A stretch of 41,537 bases of DNA. Origin: Candidatus Methanoperedens sp. Lineage in GTDB: Archaea; Halobacteriota; Methanosarcinia; Methanosarcinales; Methanoperedenaceae. The stretch covers positions 1-41,537 of the forward strand of contig VEPN01000025.1 in assembly GCA_012026835.1 (NCBI GenBank), read 5' to 3'. The notes beneath the pieces are model-generated. The model ran no database searches, was not told the DNA's origin, and saw nothing but the letters and a program-made list of their open reading frames with translations. Positions 25,735-34,353 of the stretch are shown in pieces. Position numbers and translations under genes: made by a program. How positions within the stretch are numbered: the stretch's first letter is position 1; each line of letters opens with the position of its first letter.

Positions 25735-26432
25735 TTTCCCATCTCCTTCTTTAATGCTTCAAGCTGTGCATCCACTTCGCCCTTTGATTTGATCTTTGAA
25801 AGTTCCCTGTCAATATCATCTTTCGTTCCCCCTGTCACGTCTTCAAGCGTACCGGCTTCCACAAGCTCATCCAGCGCAGAAGCACGCGCTTTCATATTCT
25901 CTGTCTTATCCTGTGCGCGCTGGACCGCCATCCCGACATCGCTCATCTCTTCGCTGATACCGCTTACAGATTCTGTAACCTTTACCTGCGCTTCAGCAGC
26001 GCTGTACTGTGCTTTGATGGTTTCCTTTGTGGTTCTGAATGATTCTATCTTTGCAGACAGGCGTTTTTCAGTGGCCATTAATTTTTCCTGTTGCTGGGCG
26101 ACATCCGCTATCTGTGTCGTAAGACTTGATATTTCAGCCTGCTGGTTGCTCTTTCGCTCAAGCGCTATCCGCGCAAGGTCTTCCCTTCCTGCATTTACAG
26201 CCTCGCGCGCCTGCTCATCCAGTTTCCTGGTATTTTCCTCGAGTTTTACTTTCTGGAGTTCAAGCCTCTTTTTTGCAGTTGTCACCTCTGCCACGCCACG
26301 TTTAACGTTCTGCAGCAGTTCTATCTGTTTCTCATAAGAGTAATCAAGTGTCTCTCGCGGGTCCTCAAATTTTCCCAGTATCTTGTTGATCTTTGATTTT
26401 ATGACTGTGCTTGTTCTTTCTATAAGCCCCAT
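25731..26432 (-). CDS. pspA: PspA/IM30 (ESCRT-III-like) membrane-stress protein
   Basis: This 233-aa protein is almost wholly predicted coiled coil. The N-terminus (MGLIERTSTVIKSKINKIL) is the amphipathic helix that binds membranes, followed by EDPRETLDYSYEKQIELL, a signature of the PspA/IM30/Vipp1 family. The C-terminal LSKIKSKGEVDAQLEALKKE is also typical. Such proteins polymerise on damaged membranes and stabilise them. A GGAGGT ribosome binding site precedes the ATG and a good TATA box lies 25-37 bases upstream. It heads an operon with the PspAA gene and is divergent from a HerA-like ATPase gene. Confidence 0.95.
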   Translation of the reverse strand: MGLIERTSTVIKSKINKILGKFEDPRETLDYSYEKQIELLQNVKRGVAEVTTAKKRLELQKVKLEENTRKLDEQAREAVNAGREDLARIALERKSNQQAEISSLTTQIADVAQQQEKLMATEKRLSAKIESFRTTKETIKAQYSAAEAQVKVTESVSGISEEMSDVGMAVQRAQDKTENMKARASALDELVEAGTLEDVTGGTKDDIDRELSKIKSKGEVDAQLEALKKEMGK

Positions 26433-26456
26433 GATTTTTTACCTCCGTATTTCCGT

Positions 26457-26469
26457 TATTTTATATACA
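26457..26469 (-). promoter_or_regulatory. TATA box for pspA
   Basis: TGTATATAAAATA on the minus strand lies 25-37 bases before the pspA ATG (26432). It fits an archaeal TATA box with a very short leader, although a GGAGGT close to the ATG suggests the leader keeps a ribosome binding site. Confidence 0.5.
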
Positions 26470-26529
26470 TTTTACAGTTAAATAGTTATGGAGAAAGTAT
26501 AATACTATATTGGAATAATCCTGACACCA

Positions 26530-28284
26530 ATGGTGAAGGATTCAATCGGCGTAATATTTGGAAAGACAAGCTCCCATAATTTCAGGTTTGCGGTTTCGGA
26601 CATCTCGGCTACAAAAAGGTCGGATTACGTTAAAGTATGGCACGAGCCTGATGGCTGGACACTTGCCCAGATTTCTTCAATTACAAGTTCAAGTGAAGAT
26701 TTCTCTGTCGAGGAAGCTGTGGATGTCGCTGAGGGTTCATCCAAAGTTGGTGACCTGAATGAGCAGATAATCGCCGAGGCAACGGTAATAGGCGGAAGGG
26801 ATAAGGACGGAGTACTTCATGTCCCGAAATCACCTTTCAGCCCTGGGGATAAGATATTCAGGGCAGATGAGATCCTGATAAAACAGACGCTTGGACTGAT
26901 GCGCGGGGATGTCTATATCGGGCTTCTTGAGGGACAGGATATCCATGTTAATCTTGACGGCAATAACCTTGTCCAGAAACATTGCAGCATCCTTGCAAAA
27001 ACCGGTGCGGGAAAATCATATACAGGCGGTGTAATAATCGAAGAACTCCTTGATAAGGATGTCCCTCTTTTGATAATCGATCCTCACGGTGAATATGCGA
27101 CCCTCAAATTCCCGAATGAGGATAAACCTGCTTCTTTTGAAAGGTACGGCATAGCTCCCAAGGGCTATGCTTCCCGGATAACCGTATATACGCCTGCAAA
27201 TAAACTACTTAATCCCGGCGCAGATGAGCTTTTCAGGCTGAATGGGATAAACCTGGGGATAAAGGATTTTGCACAACTGTTCTCTGATGAAGCTTCATCG
27301 AACCAGACAGGCATACTATTCGAGGCAGTATCAAAACTCAAGACCGAAAAAGAGAAATATGATATAAACGATATTATCCTCGAAGTGGGGCAGAACAAGA
27401 GCAAAATCAAATGGAATGTCATCAATAAGCTTGAAGCGCTGAAGGAAACAGGTATATTATCAGATAAAGCCACGACCATAAACGAACTTGTCCGGGAAAG
27501 CAGGGCTTCGATAATCGACATGAAAGGGGTGAATCCCGACCTCATGGCCATGATAGTTGCAAAGCTGTGCAGCGACCTTTTCGAGGCGCGAAAGCTCAAC
27601 ACAATCCCTCCGATGATGCTCGTGCTTGAGGAGGCGCATAATTTCTGCCCTGAAAAAGGGTTCGGGAGGACGGTAAGTTCCGACATCCTGCGTACCATCG
27701 CCTCAGAGGGCAGGAAATTCGGTCTTGGCCTCATGGTGGTCTCCCAGCGTCCTGCCCGTGTGGATAAGAACATCCTTTCACAGTGCAATACCCAGATAAT
27801 CATGAAAGTTACAAATCCCAATGACCTGCAGGCCATCAGCAAAGGTCTTGAAGGCATAAGCTCGGATGTGGAAGAAGATATCAAAGGCCTTTCCCCGGGT
27901 GTGGCGATGATAGTCAGCACCTATATCGAGCGTCCCATACTGGTTGATATCAGGACACGAAAAAGCAGGCATGGTGGGGCAAGCGTACAGGTCGTCAAGG
28001 GATCTATCGGCGAAAAGCCAAAAGAAGTTACACTCCCCCAGGGCAGGGAACAATCCCCTACGTTTTTACCGTCAACAGACTCTATTTTAAAAAAAATCCT
28101 GCCTGTGCAAAATAAGGAAAAGCCTGCACCTGTTGAGAAAATTAAAAAGGAAGAACCTGAAATAAAAAAGGAACATATCAAGCCCCCTGTGGAAGAACAA
28201 ATTGAGAGAGAACCAAAAAAGAAATCCAAAGCAAAACGGGAAGGAAGTATAATCACGAAAATGTTCGGTTCGAGGAAGAAATGA
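26530..28284 (+). CDS. HerA-like (FtsK/HerA, DUF87) hexameric ATPase
   Basis: This 584-aa protein has an N-terminal HAS-barrel-like segment (about 1-110), then a RecA-type ATPase core. Walker A is [12 protein letters not shown] (about residues 157-168), Walker B is LVLEEAHN, and the sensor and arginine-finger regions appear as [17 protein letters not shown] and [13 protein letters not shown]. After about residue 480 the tail is rich in lysine, glutamate and proline, probably disordered. HerA proteins are DNA translocases that work with the nuclease NurA in end resection, but no nurA or mre11/rad50 gene is here. The stop overlaps the thiC start by four bases, so the two are co-translated. It is divergent from pspA. 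The ATPase call is secure; the pathway is open. Confidence 0.92.
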   Translation: MVKDSIGVIFGKTSSHNFRFAVSDISATKRSDYVKVWHEPDGWTLAQISSITSSSEDFSVEEAVDVAEGSSKVGDLNEQIIAEATVIGGRDKDGVLHVPKSPFSPGDKIFRADEILIKQTLGLMRGDVYIGLLEGQDIHVNLDGNNLVQKHCSILAKTGAGKSYTGGVIIEELLDKDVPLLIIDPHGEYATLKFPNEDKPASFERYGIAPKGYASRITVYTPANKLLNPGADELFRLNGINLGIKDFAQLFSDEASSNQTGILFEAVSKLKTEKEKYDINDIILEVGQNKSKIKWNVINKLEALKETGILSDKATTINELVRESRASIIDMKGVNPDLMAMIVAKLCSDLFEARKLNTIPPMMLVLEEAHNFCPEKGFGRTVSSDILRTIASEGRKFGLGLMVVSQRPARVDKNILSQCNTQIIMKVTNPNDLQAISKGLEGISSDVEEDIKGLSPGVAMIVSTYIERPILVDIRTRKSRHGGASVQVVKGSIGEKPKEVTLPQGREQSPTFLPSTDSILKKILPVQNKEKPAPVEKIKKEEPEIKKEHIKPPVEEQIEREPKKKSKAKREGSIITKMFGSRKK

Positions 28285-29546
28285 CTACCCTGATGGAAAA
28301 GGCCCATGCCGGCGTTGTGACATCAGAGATAAAACGCGTGGCAGCAAGCGAGGAGGTTAATGCTGAAACTGTCAGGAAACTCCTTGCGGATGGTTTTCTT
28401 GTTATCCCGAAAAATATCAATAGTAAGTCCGAACCGATCGGTATTGGCAAATTGATGCGTACCAAGATCAACGCAAATGTTGGCACTTCCAGGGATAATG
28501 TGGATATCGAAACAGAGGTCGAAAAGGCAAGAACTGCTGAAAAATACGGCGCTGATACAATAATGGACTTATCTACAGGAGGCGACCTTGATCTTATACG
28601 CAGGCGCATCATGGATGCTGTAAGTATTCCTGTCGGTTCTGTCCCGATATACCAGGCAGCAGGCGAAAGCATAGGGAATATGTCCTCTGATGATATGTTC
28701 AATGCCGTAAGAAAACATGCAAACGACGGGATTGATTTTGTCACGGTGCATGCAGGCGTGACGCAAAGCTCCTTTGAGCGCCTGAAAAGAAGCGACAGGA
28801 TACTTGATGTTGTCAGCCGCGGAGGCGCATTCACGATTTCTTGGATGAAGCACAACTGCATGGAGAACCCGTTTTATTCTGAGTACGATTACCTGCTTGA
28901 GATGGCAAGGGAATACGAGCTTACACTGAGCCTTGGTGACGGTATGCGCCCCGGATGTATCAACGACGCCTCGGACAGGGCAAAGTTCGAGGAATTCATA
29001 ATCCTTGGCGAGCTTGTAAAAAGGGCGCGCGAGGCAGGTGTCCAGACGCTTGTTGAGGGGCCGGGGCATGTTCCCATAGATGAGATCGGGTTATCCGTAA
29101 CCGCGATGAAACACCTTACAGGGAACGCACCGCTGTATCTTCTCGGTCCGCTTGTTACCGACATCGCGCCAGGGTACGATCACATCACGGCCGCGATGGG
29201 CGGGGCAGTTGCAGGCATGCACGGCGCGGACTTCCTGTGTATGACAACTCCTTCGGAGCACCTGGCTTTACCGGATGTTGCGGACATCAGGGAAGGTACG
29301 ATAGTGACAAGAATTGCAGCCCACGCCGCGGACCTGACAAAAGAAGGGGTCAGGGAAAAAGCGCGCGAGGCCGACCGGAGGATGGCAGTGGCGCGCAGGG
29401 AGCTTAACTGGAACAGGCAGTTTGGGTGCGCTATCGATAGCGAGAAGGCAAAAATGATCCATGCAAGAAGCAGGAACGCAGACACATGCAGCATGTGCGG
29501 GGAGCTGTGTTCGATAAAGATGATGAGAGAAGTAATGAAGAAGTGA
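28281..29546 (+). CDS. thiC: Phosphomethylpyrimidine synthase ThiC
   Basis: ThiC is a radical-SAM enzyme that rearranges aminoimidazole ribotide to hydroxymethylpyrimidine phosphate in thiamine synthesis. The 421-aa length is that of the short archaeal type. Motifs include [70 protein letters not shown] and [17 protein letters not shown]. The C-terminal cluster motif reads CSMCGELC (Cys403, Cys406, Cys410), spacing CX2CX3C rather than the CX2CX4C I recall for bacterial ThiC. The ATG overlaps the stop of the HerA-like gene. I see no thiamine riboswitch upstream, as expected for an internal operon gene. Confidence 0.97.
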   Translation: MTTLMEKAHAGVVTSEIKRVAASEEVNAETVRKLLADGFLVIPKNINSKSEPIGIGKLMRTKINANVGTSRDNVDIETEVEKARTAEKYGADTIMDLSTGGDLDLIRRRIMDAVSIPVGSVPIYQAAGESIGNMSSDDMFNAVRKHANDGIDFVTVHAGVTQSSFERLKRSDRILDVVSRGGAFTISWMKHNCMENPFYSEYDYLLEMAREYELTLSLGDGMRPGCINDASDRAKFEEFIILGELVKRAREAGVQTLVEGPGHVPIDEIGLSVTAMKHLTGNAPLYLLGPLVTDIAPGYDHITAAMGGAVAGMHGADFLCMTTPSEHLALPDVADIREGTIVTRIAAHAADLTKEGVREKAREADRRMAVARRELNWNRQFGCAIDSEKAKMIHARSRNADTCSMCGELCSIKMMREVMKK

Positions 29547-29756
29547 ATTAAATACTTCTGGTATAAAAGCCTCAGTAAAATATCCTCAAGAGTTCTTTTC
29601 TTCAATTCTATAGAAAAATTCCATCTCATACCTGTACATTTAACACCACTCATTTTGATATCAGATTTAAAACTTTAATGTTATAATAAGAGCATAATAA
29701 GACTAAATATTATAAAGGTGAAAGTAATATATGATATTTATTTAGAGGGTACAAAT

Positions 29757-30725
29757 ATGGCAAAACATAGGAATGATAAGATACGCCTGGCAATAGCCTG
29801 CCAGGGTGGTGGCAGTCATACGGCTTTCACAGCAGGGGTATTGAAAAGAATCCTTAAAGAAAAAAATAAGAAATATGAGATAGTGGCGCTGAGCGGCACT
29901 TCAGGCGGAGCCATATGCGCCCTGCTGGTATGGTACGGCCTGCTAAAGAAGGACAGGGAAGAGGCGATCAAGCTTCTTGATTCTTTCTGGACTGATAACT
30001 CCGCGAGCTTATTCTGGGATAAGCTGTGGAATGACTGGATAGTCTGGACATCAAGGCTTCAGGATATCGTCAGCATGCCTGAAGTGAGCCCTTATTTATA
30101 CCCCCCGTGGGCCCAGGAGTTCCTGAGAAGCCTCCTGGAAAAGCATATTGATTTCAAGAATATCGAAACGCTTCTTGATGATTCAAACCCGATGCTGCTT
30201 GTCGGGGCGGTTGATGTCCTGTCAGGTGAATCCAGAAGCTTTAAGAATAATGAAATTAGCGTCGATGTAATCCTGGCTTCAGCAGCGATACCGACTTTCT
30301 TAAGGGCCGTGAGGATAGATAATAAGGTTTACTGGGACGGGTTGTTTTCACAGAACCCTCCTATAAGGGATTTTGTAAAAGGGAGTAACGCCAGTGTAAA
30401 ACCTGACGAGATATGGGTGATACAGGTAAACCCGGAAAGGAGAGCGAATGAGCCTAAGTCGGTGAAAGACATACTTGACAGGCGTAACGAACTTGCAGGA
30501 AATCTTTCATTAAATCAGGAAATATATTTCCTTAATACTGTAAACGGCTGGGTGGATGCCGGGCACCTTCCGGCAAACCAGTATAAACACGTCGAGTTGA
30601 GGAGGATAGAGATGCTTTATGAACTGGATACTGCATCAAAACTGGATCGCAGCGAGTTATTCATACGTGATATGATGACTTATGGCGAGAAGCAGGCTGA
30701 GAGCTTCATGAAGCAATTCCAATAA
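29757..30725 (+). CDS. Patatin-like phospholipase
   Basis: This 322-aa protein has the patatin fold signature. The oxyanion loop is CQGGGSHTAFTAGVL, the nucleophile elbow is GTSGG (Ser49), and the catalytic aspartate lies in WDGLF (Asp194). Patatins hydrolyse acyl esters of lipids. Archaeal lipids are ether-linked, so the substrate may be a polyester, a fatty acyl ester or a bacterial lipid. I chose the ATG at 29757 because GAGGGT lies six bases upstream and the protein then begins MAKHRNDK. An alternative GTG at 29718 would add 13 residues with no ribosome binding site. No signal peptide is seen, so it is probably cytoplasmic. It is followed by a gene-poor 243-base gap. Confidence 0.9.
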   Translation: MAKHRNDKIRLAIACQGGGSHTAFTAGVLKRILKEKNKKYEIVALSGTSGGAICALLVWYGLLKKDREEAIKLLDSFWTDNSASLFWDKLWNDWIVWTSRLQDIVSMPEVSPYLYPPWAQEFLRSLLEKHIDFKNIETLLDDSNPMLLVGAVDVLSGESRSFKNNEISVDVILASAAIPTFLRAVRIDNKVYWDGLFSQNPPIRDFVKGSNASVKPDEIWVIQVNPERRANEPKSVKDILDRRNELAGNLSLNQEIYFLNTVNGWVDAGHLPANQYKHVELRRIEMLYELDTASKLDRSELFIRDMMTYGEKQAESFMKQFQ

Positions 30726-30968
30726 TATCAATGGATAATCCTATATACTTAAAACCCAAGATATAATATATTCCAGAACTACGAATTCTGGAAAAATCGT
30801 GTTGATAGGTCCTTGCGGGAGAACGGCAAAGCCAATATCGATGACCGTACAGACAACCCCAATGCGGTACACGCAATAAAGCCTGGCGCAGGGTTACGGT
30901 GACTGACAACGGCTAAGCCAGTGGATGAAGTTCCGGGTTAGTGCCAGGCAACAGCAAAAATTACCTGT

Positions 30969-32273
30969 TCACTTCTTGGATTTCTTCTTCCCGCCTGCAG
31001 AGTGCATATCATCAGCGCTGTGCTCATCGATGATAGACTCAAGCATGAAATATTTCTCTACATATTTCTTGAGTTCCTCATCTGAAATGCATGAAACCCG
31101 CTGTTCTTCGTTGTACAATTTCTGGATGTCTTGCTGGATAGCCCTGATGCGCGGGTCGTTCTTATCCACCTTTGCAGCCACATGCATGAGCTCGTTCAGC
31201 GTTTCTTCGACCTTATAACGTATTACCTCGATCCCTGAGGAATCGCCTATCATCAGCTCTCTCTTCCCTCCAACAAGTTCTGGCTGGTACGGTTCGTAAG
31301 TGAACGGGTTCTTTATAATCCCTGCCGTATGTATCCCGCTTTCATGGGCAAAAATGTTCCTTCCCACAACCGACTTATTGCGCGGCACCCGTATGCCTAT
31401 TTCGTTCTCCATATACCTTGCGAACTCTGTGATGGATTTAAGGTCGTACTTATCGAATCCTTCAACCCGGGTTATAAGGAACAGTGCAACTTTTTCAAGC
31501 TCGGCGTTCCCTGCACGTTCCCCTATCCCCAGAAATGTGAGACTTGACCAGTTGGCGCCGTACCAGTATCCTGCTATCGAGCAGGCGACCGAAAACCCAA
31601 AATCATCATGCACATGGGTTTCTATGTTCTTCGTACCTATCTCCCTGAGACGCTTAACTATATACGGTATTCCATACGGTTCTTCCGCTTCAGGGAACGG
31701 CAGGCCGTAACCCAGGGTATCGCATAAGCGGATAGTGCAATCAGGATCTATCTCAAGCAGTTTCTCAATGAGCGGGAAAACAAAACCCTCATTATCAGCA
31801 CGGGTCATATCTTCGATATGAGCCCTCGTGCGAAGACCGTGGTCAACCGCGTACTGCAATGCGTTGACATATTTTTCCTCGGCTTCCTCCCTGCTTTTAA
31901 GTCCCATCTTATCAATCACATGGGAATCGGATACCGACATCAGGATGCCCGTCTCCTTTATCCCGTCCATCCCAAGCACGAAATCAATGTCCTTGGGATT
32001 TGCCCTGGCCCAGCCTGTGACCTCAGGAAATTCGTAACCCCTGTCAAGCATTTCCCTGACGGCCTCCCTGTCGCGCTCGTTATAGACGAAGGTTTCAAGC
32101 TTTTCGACCCCGATCTTATGAAGATACTCGAAAATCTCCAGCTTGTGTCGTTTTTTCATCACTATCCCGGGCATCTGCGAGCCATCGCGGATAGTGCTGT
32201 CGCTTATAAAAACCTCCTGTCCAAGCGGGAGTTTTATCTTGGGCAAATCTTCGTATGACCTGTATGCTTTCAT
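30969..32273 (-). CDS. LeuA/homocitrate-synthase-family enzyme, probable Re-citrate synthase
   Basis: This 434-aa DRE-TIM metallolyase condenses acetyl-CoA with a 2-oxoacid. The active-site motifs are DSTIRDGSQ (Asp25, Arg29, Asp30), THVHDD (His220, His222) and ERAGNAELE. The sequence has segments I associate with the Re-citrate synthases of clostridia and Syntrophus rather than with isopropylmalate synthase: SQMPGIVMKKRHKLEIFEYL, YNERDREA, VTGWARANP and SDSHVIDKMGL. It also lacks the C-terminal LeuA regulatory domain. Such an enzyme would make citrate for glutamate synthesis in an organism without the common Si-citrate synthase. Homocitrate or citramalate synthase is the alternative. A TATA-like sequence about 25 bases upstream suggests a leaderless message. 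Confidence 0.85.
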   Translation of the reverse strand: MKAYRSYEDLPKIKLPLGQEVFISDSTIRDGSQMPGIVMKKRHKLEIFEYLHKIGVEKLETFVYNERDREAVREMLDRGYEFPEVTGWARANPKDIDFVLGMDGIKETGILMSVSDSHVIDKMGLKSREEAEEKYVNALQYAVDHGLRTRAHIEDMTRADNEGFVFPLIEKLLEIDPDCTIRLCDTLGYGLPFPEAEEPYGIPYIVKRLREIGTKNIETHVHDDFGFSVACSIAGYWYGANWSSLTFLGIGERAGNAELEKVALFLITRVEGFDKYDLKSITEFARYMENEIGIRVPRNKSVVGRNIFAHESGIHTAGIIKNPFTYEPYQPELVGGKRELMIGDSSGIEVIRYKVEETLNELMHVAAKVDKNDPRIRAIQQDIQKLYNEEQRVSCISDEELKKYVEKYFMLESIIDEHSADDMHSAGGKKKSKK

Positions 32274-32349
32274 GGGGTGACTGATTGTTATCGGGATTTA
32301 TATTATTTGTGGTACGGTTTCCACATAAATAAATATCTCCTCACCCAAT

Positions 32350-33546
32350 ATGAGACTTATGAAAGTTATACGAGACCCGGTACATGATTATATCGAGCTT
32401 GACGAACTTGCCCTGGCCCTGATAGATTCTCCTGAAATCCAGAGGCTCAGGAGGATAAAACAGCTTGGTTTTTCCAATCTTGTTTACCCGGGAGCCAACC
32501 ATACACGGTTTGAGCATTCACTGGGCGTTTACCACCTGGCCCGGTTCCTGGTAAAACAGGTTGATGAACCCGGGCAAAAGGAACTGCTTGCTGCTGCATT
32601 GCTCCACGATATAGGCCACGGGCCGTTCTCCCACGCGAGCGAAGAACTTATTGAACGGTACACAAGGAAATCCCACATCCATGTTGAGGAACTCTTAAAA
32701 CAGGGGGTAATTTCAGATGTGCTGAAGGACTATTCTTTATCAGCTTCTTCTATTGCAAAGCATATAAGGGGTGAAACCCATCCGGGCCAGATAATCAACA
32801 GTGAGATCGATGTGGACAGGATGGATTATCTTGTCAGGGACGCCCATTATACAGGAGTCGCTTTCGGTCTTATTGACCATGTGAGGCTGATCCATGAGTT
32901 AATGTTCAACGAGAACAAACTTGTCCTGAACATCAGGGGTCTCCAGGCGGCAGAATCGCTGCTTGTATCAAGGTTCCTGATGCATCCCACCGTATATTTC
33001 CATCACGTCAGCAGGATTGCAGAATCCATGTGCGCGCATGCTGCCGAATACATAATCGAGGATGAAGGCCTAAAACCGCAGGTTTTCCGCAGGATGGATG
33101 ACATTACTTTCATAATGGAAATGAAAAATGCCGGAGGCTATCCTGCCGAGATATCAAAGCGTCTTGATGAGCGCCGTCTCTTCAAGCGGGCGCTCTATAC
33201 AGGTTTTGATTCGCTGAATGTGGATGTATTAAAACTCAGGAACAACCTCAAGAGGATAGAGAAGGAAATAGCTGAAAGCGCAGGTGTAGCAACCGAATAT
33301 GTCATCGTTGATATTCCCGAAAAACCACATATTCCTGAAATGAAGGCGCAGGTACTGGCAAACGGGAATATGATTCTCCTTGACAGGGCCTCAAACCTTG
33401 TTGCCTCACTTGAAAAAGCCCAGCTTGATAACTGGCGTCTCGGAGTTTATACGCCAAAGGAATACAGGGATATAGTGGGCGATGCCGCAAAGGCGTTCTT
33501 TGAAGTAAAAAAAGACACAAAACAATTCAAATTGACTGATATCTGA
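32350..33546 (+). CDS. HD-domain phosphohydrolase (SAMHD1/dGTPase-like)
   Basis: This 398-aa protein begins with RDPVHDYIELDEL and has the HD metal site of dNTP triphosphohydrolases: HTRFEHSLGVYHLA (His56), ALLHDIGHGPFSHASE (His86-Asp87) and SEIDVDRMDYLVRDA (Asp154 or Asp156). This set is typical of the SAMHD1/YdhJ-type group, which hydrolyses deoxynucleotides or other phosphoesters. The C-terminal part contains ATEYVIVDIPEKP. The start may be Met1 or Met4. It shares a 76-base divergent promoter region with the probable Re-citrate synthase and overlaps the convergent cofE by 20 bases at its 3' end. The exact substrate is not shown. Confidence 0.9.
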   Translation: MRLMKVIRDPVHDYIELDELALALIDSPEIQRLRRIKQLGFSNLVYPGANHTRFEHSLGVYHLARFLVKQVDEPGQKELLAAALLHDIGHGPFSHASEELIERYTRKSHIHVEELLKQGVISDVLKDYSLSASSIAKHIRGETHPGQIINSEIDVDRMDYLVRDAHYTGVAFGLIDHVRLIHELMFNENKLVLNIRGLQAAESLLVSRFLMHPTVYFHHVSRIAESMCAHAAEYIIEDEGLKPQVFRRMDDITFIMEMKNAGGYPAEISKRLDERRLFKRALYTGFDSLNVDVLKLRNNLKRIEKEIAESAGVATEYVIVDIPEKPHIPEMKAQVLANGNMILLDRASNLVASLEKAQLDNWRLGVYTPKEYRDIVGDAAKAFFEVKKDTKQFKLTDI

Positions 33547-34285
33547 GGGCTTTGCTTATCACATCCTCATTTTCGGGCCTGTATAATTCCTGTATAGTCC
33601 CGGGTTCATAAAACATCTCAAGACCCCTGATTATCGCAATCGGTGTCCCGCCGTTGCCTTCCCCCATCAGGATGTTTGAAAAACCCGCTATCTCATCCAC
33701 GATAGCCTCGTTTTTTACTTCAAGTATCCTGCCGAACAGGTCTGTTGTTCCCCTCCAGTCCCTTGTAGCTTTTATCCCTGCGATGCCGACGGCGGCCCCT
33801 GTCTGCCCCATCCTGAAAGCCCGGCCATTGGTATCTGTGATCACGACGCTCACTCTTTTTCCTGTGATCGTAAATATTGTCTCTTTTATCCTCTTCGCGC
33901 TTTCATCCGGGGAATCAGGGAGCAGCAGGATGTTTTCATGTCCATCAACATTAGAGTGGTCTATTCCCGCATTGACGCAGATACTCCCGTTTTTCATACG
34001 GACAAGAAGGAATGGCATTTCAAGCAATATTTCTTCGCTCTGGTCAAGCACCGCCTGGACGAATCGCGGGTCATTGTGATTCTTTTTTGCGATTGTTTGT
34101 GCTTCATGTGTGACATTAATATCACACAGTTTGAGTATCCTGTTCTCGGATTTGGATACAATGGTAGAGGAAACCACCACGATATCGTGCTCCTCAATTC
34201 CTGTTTTCTCGCATATAAGCTTCCCGATATCATAGCCGGGTTTGATCAGGGGAATATCTTCGACAGTGAACGCAGTTGCTTTCAA
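33527..34285 (-). CDS. cofE: Coenzyme F420-0:L-glutamate ligase
   Basis: This 252-aa GTP-dependent ligase adds the gamma-linked glutamates to F420-0. Recognisable segments are IPLIKPGYDIG, DIVVVSSTIVSKSE, VNAGIDHSNVDG, LLLPDSPDESAKRI, VVITDTNGRAFRMGQTGAAVGIAGI and RDWRGTTDLFGR, which are the conserved blocks of CofE. The length is normal for the stand-alone archaeal enzyme without the C-terminal FbiB domain. Its stop lies 20 bases inside the convergent HD-phosphohydrolase gene. With cofG and cofH in this window, three F420 genes are present within about 11 kb. Confidence 0.97.
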   Translation of the reverse strand: MKATAFTVEDIPLIKPGYDIGKLICEKTGIEEHDIVVVSSTIVSKSENRILKLCDINVTHEAQTIAKKNHNDPRFVQAVLDQSEEILLEMPFLLVRMKNGSICVNAGIDHSNVDGHENILLLPDSPDESAKRIKETIFTITGKRVSVVITDTNGRAFRMGQTGAAVGIAGIKATRDWRGTTDLFGRILEVKNEAIVDEIAGFSNILMGEGNGGTPIAIIRGLEMFYEPGTIQELYRPENEDVISKALRYQSI

Positions 34286-34353
34286 TAGGATTCCTCCCCC
34301 CTTAAGATGTGGCTGTGATAATAATGTTTTCTGAATGAATGAAATTGTATCTT

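Noticed and set aside
27165-27920. 251-aa minus-strand ORF inside the HerA-like gene
   Set aside because: It is antisense to the Walker-motif region of a well-supported ATPase. The frame is open only because of codon bias on the real strand.
30755-30902. Protein-like open stretch in the gap after the patatin gene
   Set aside because: About 46 codons read without a stop, but there is no start codon and no family I recognise. It could be a gene remnant, but the evidence is too thin to annotate.
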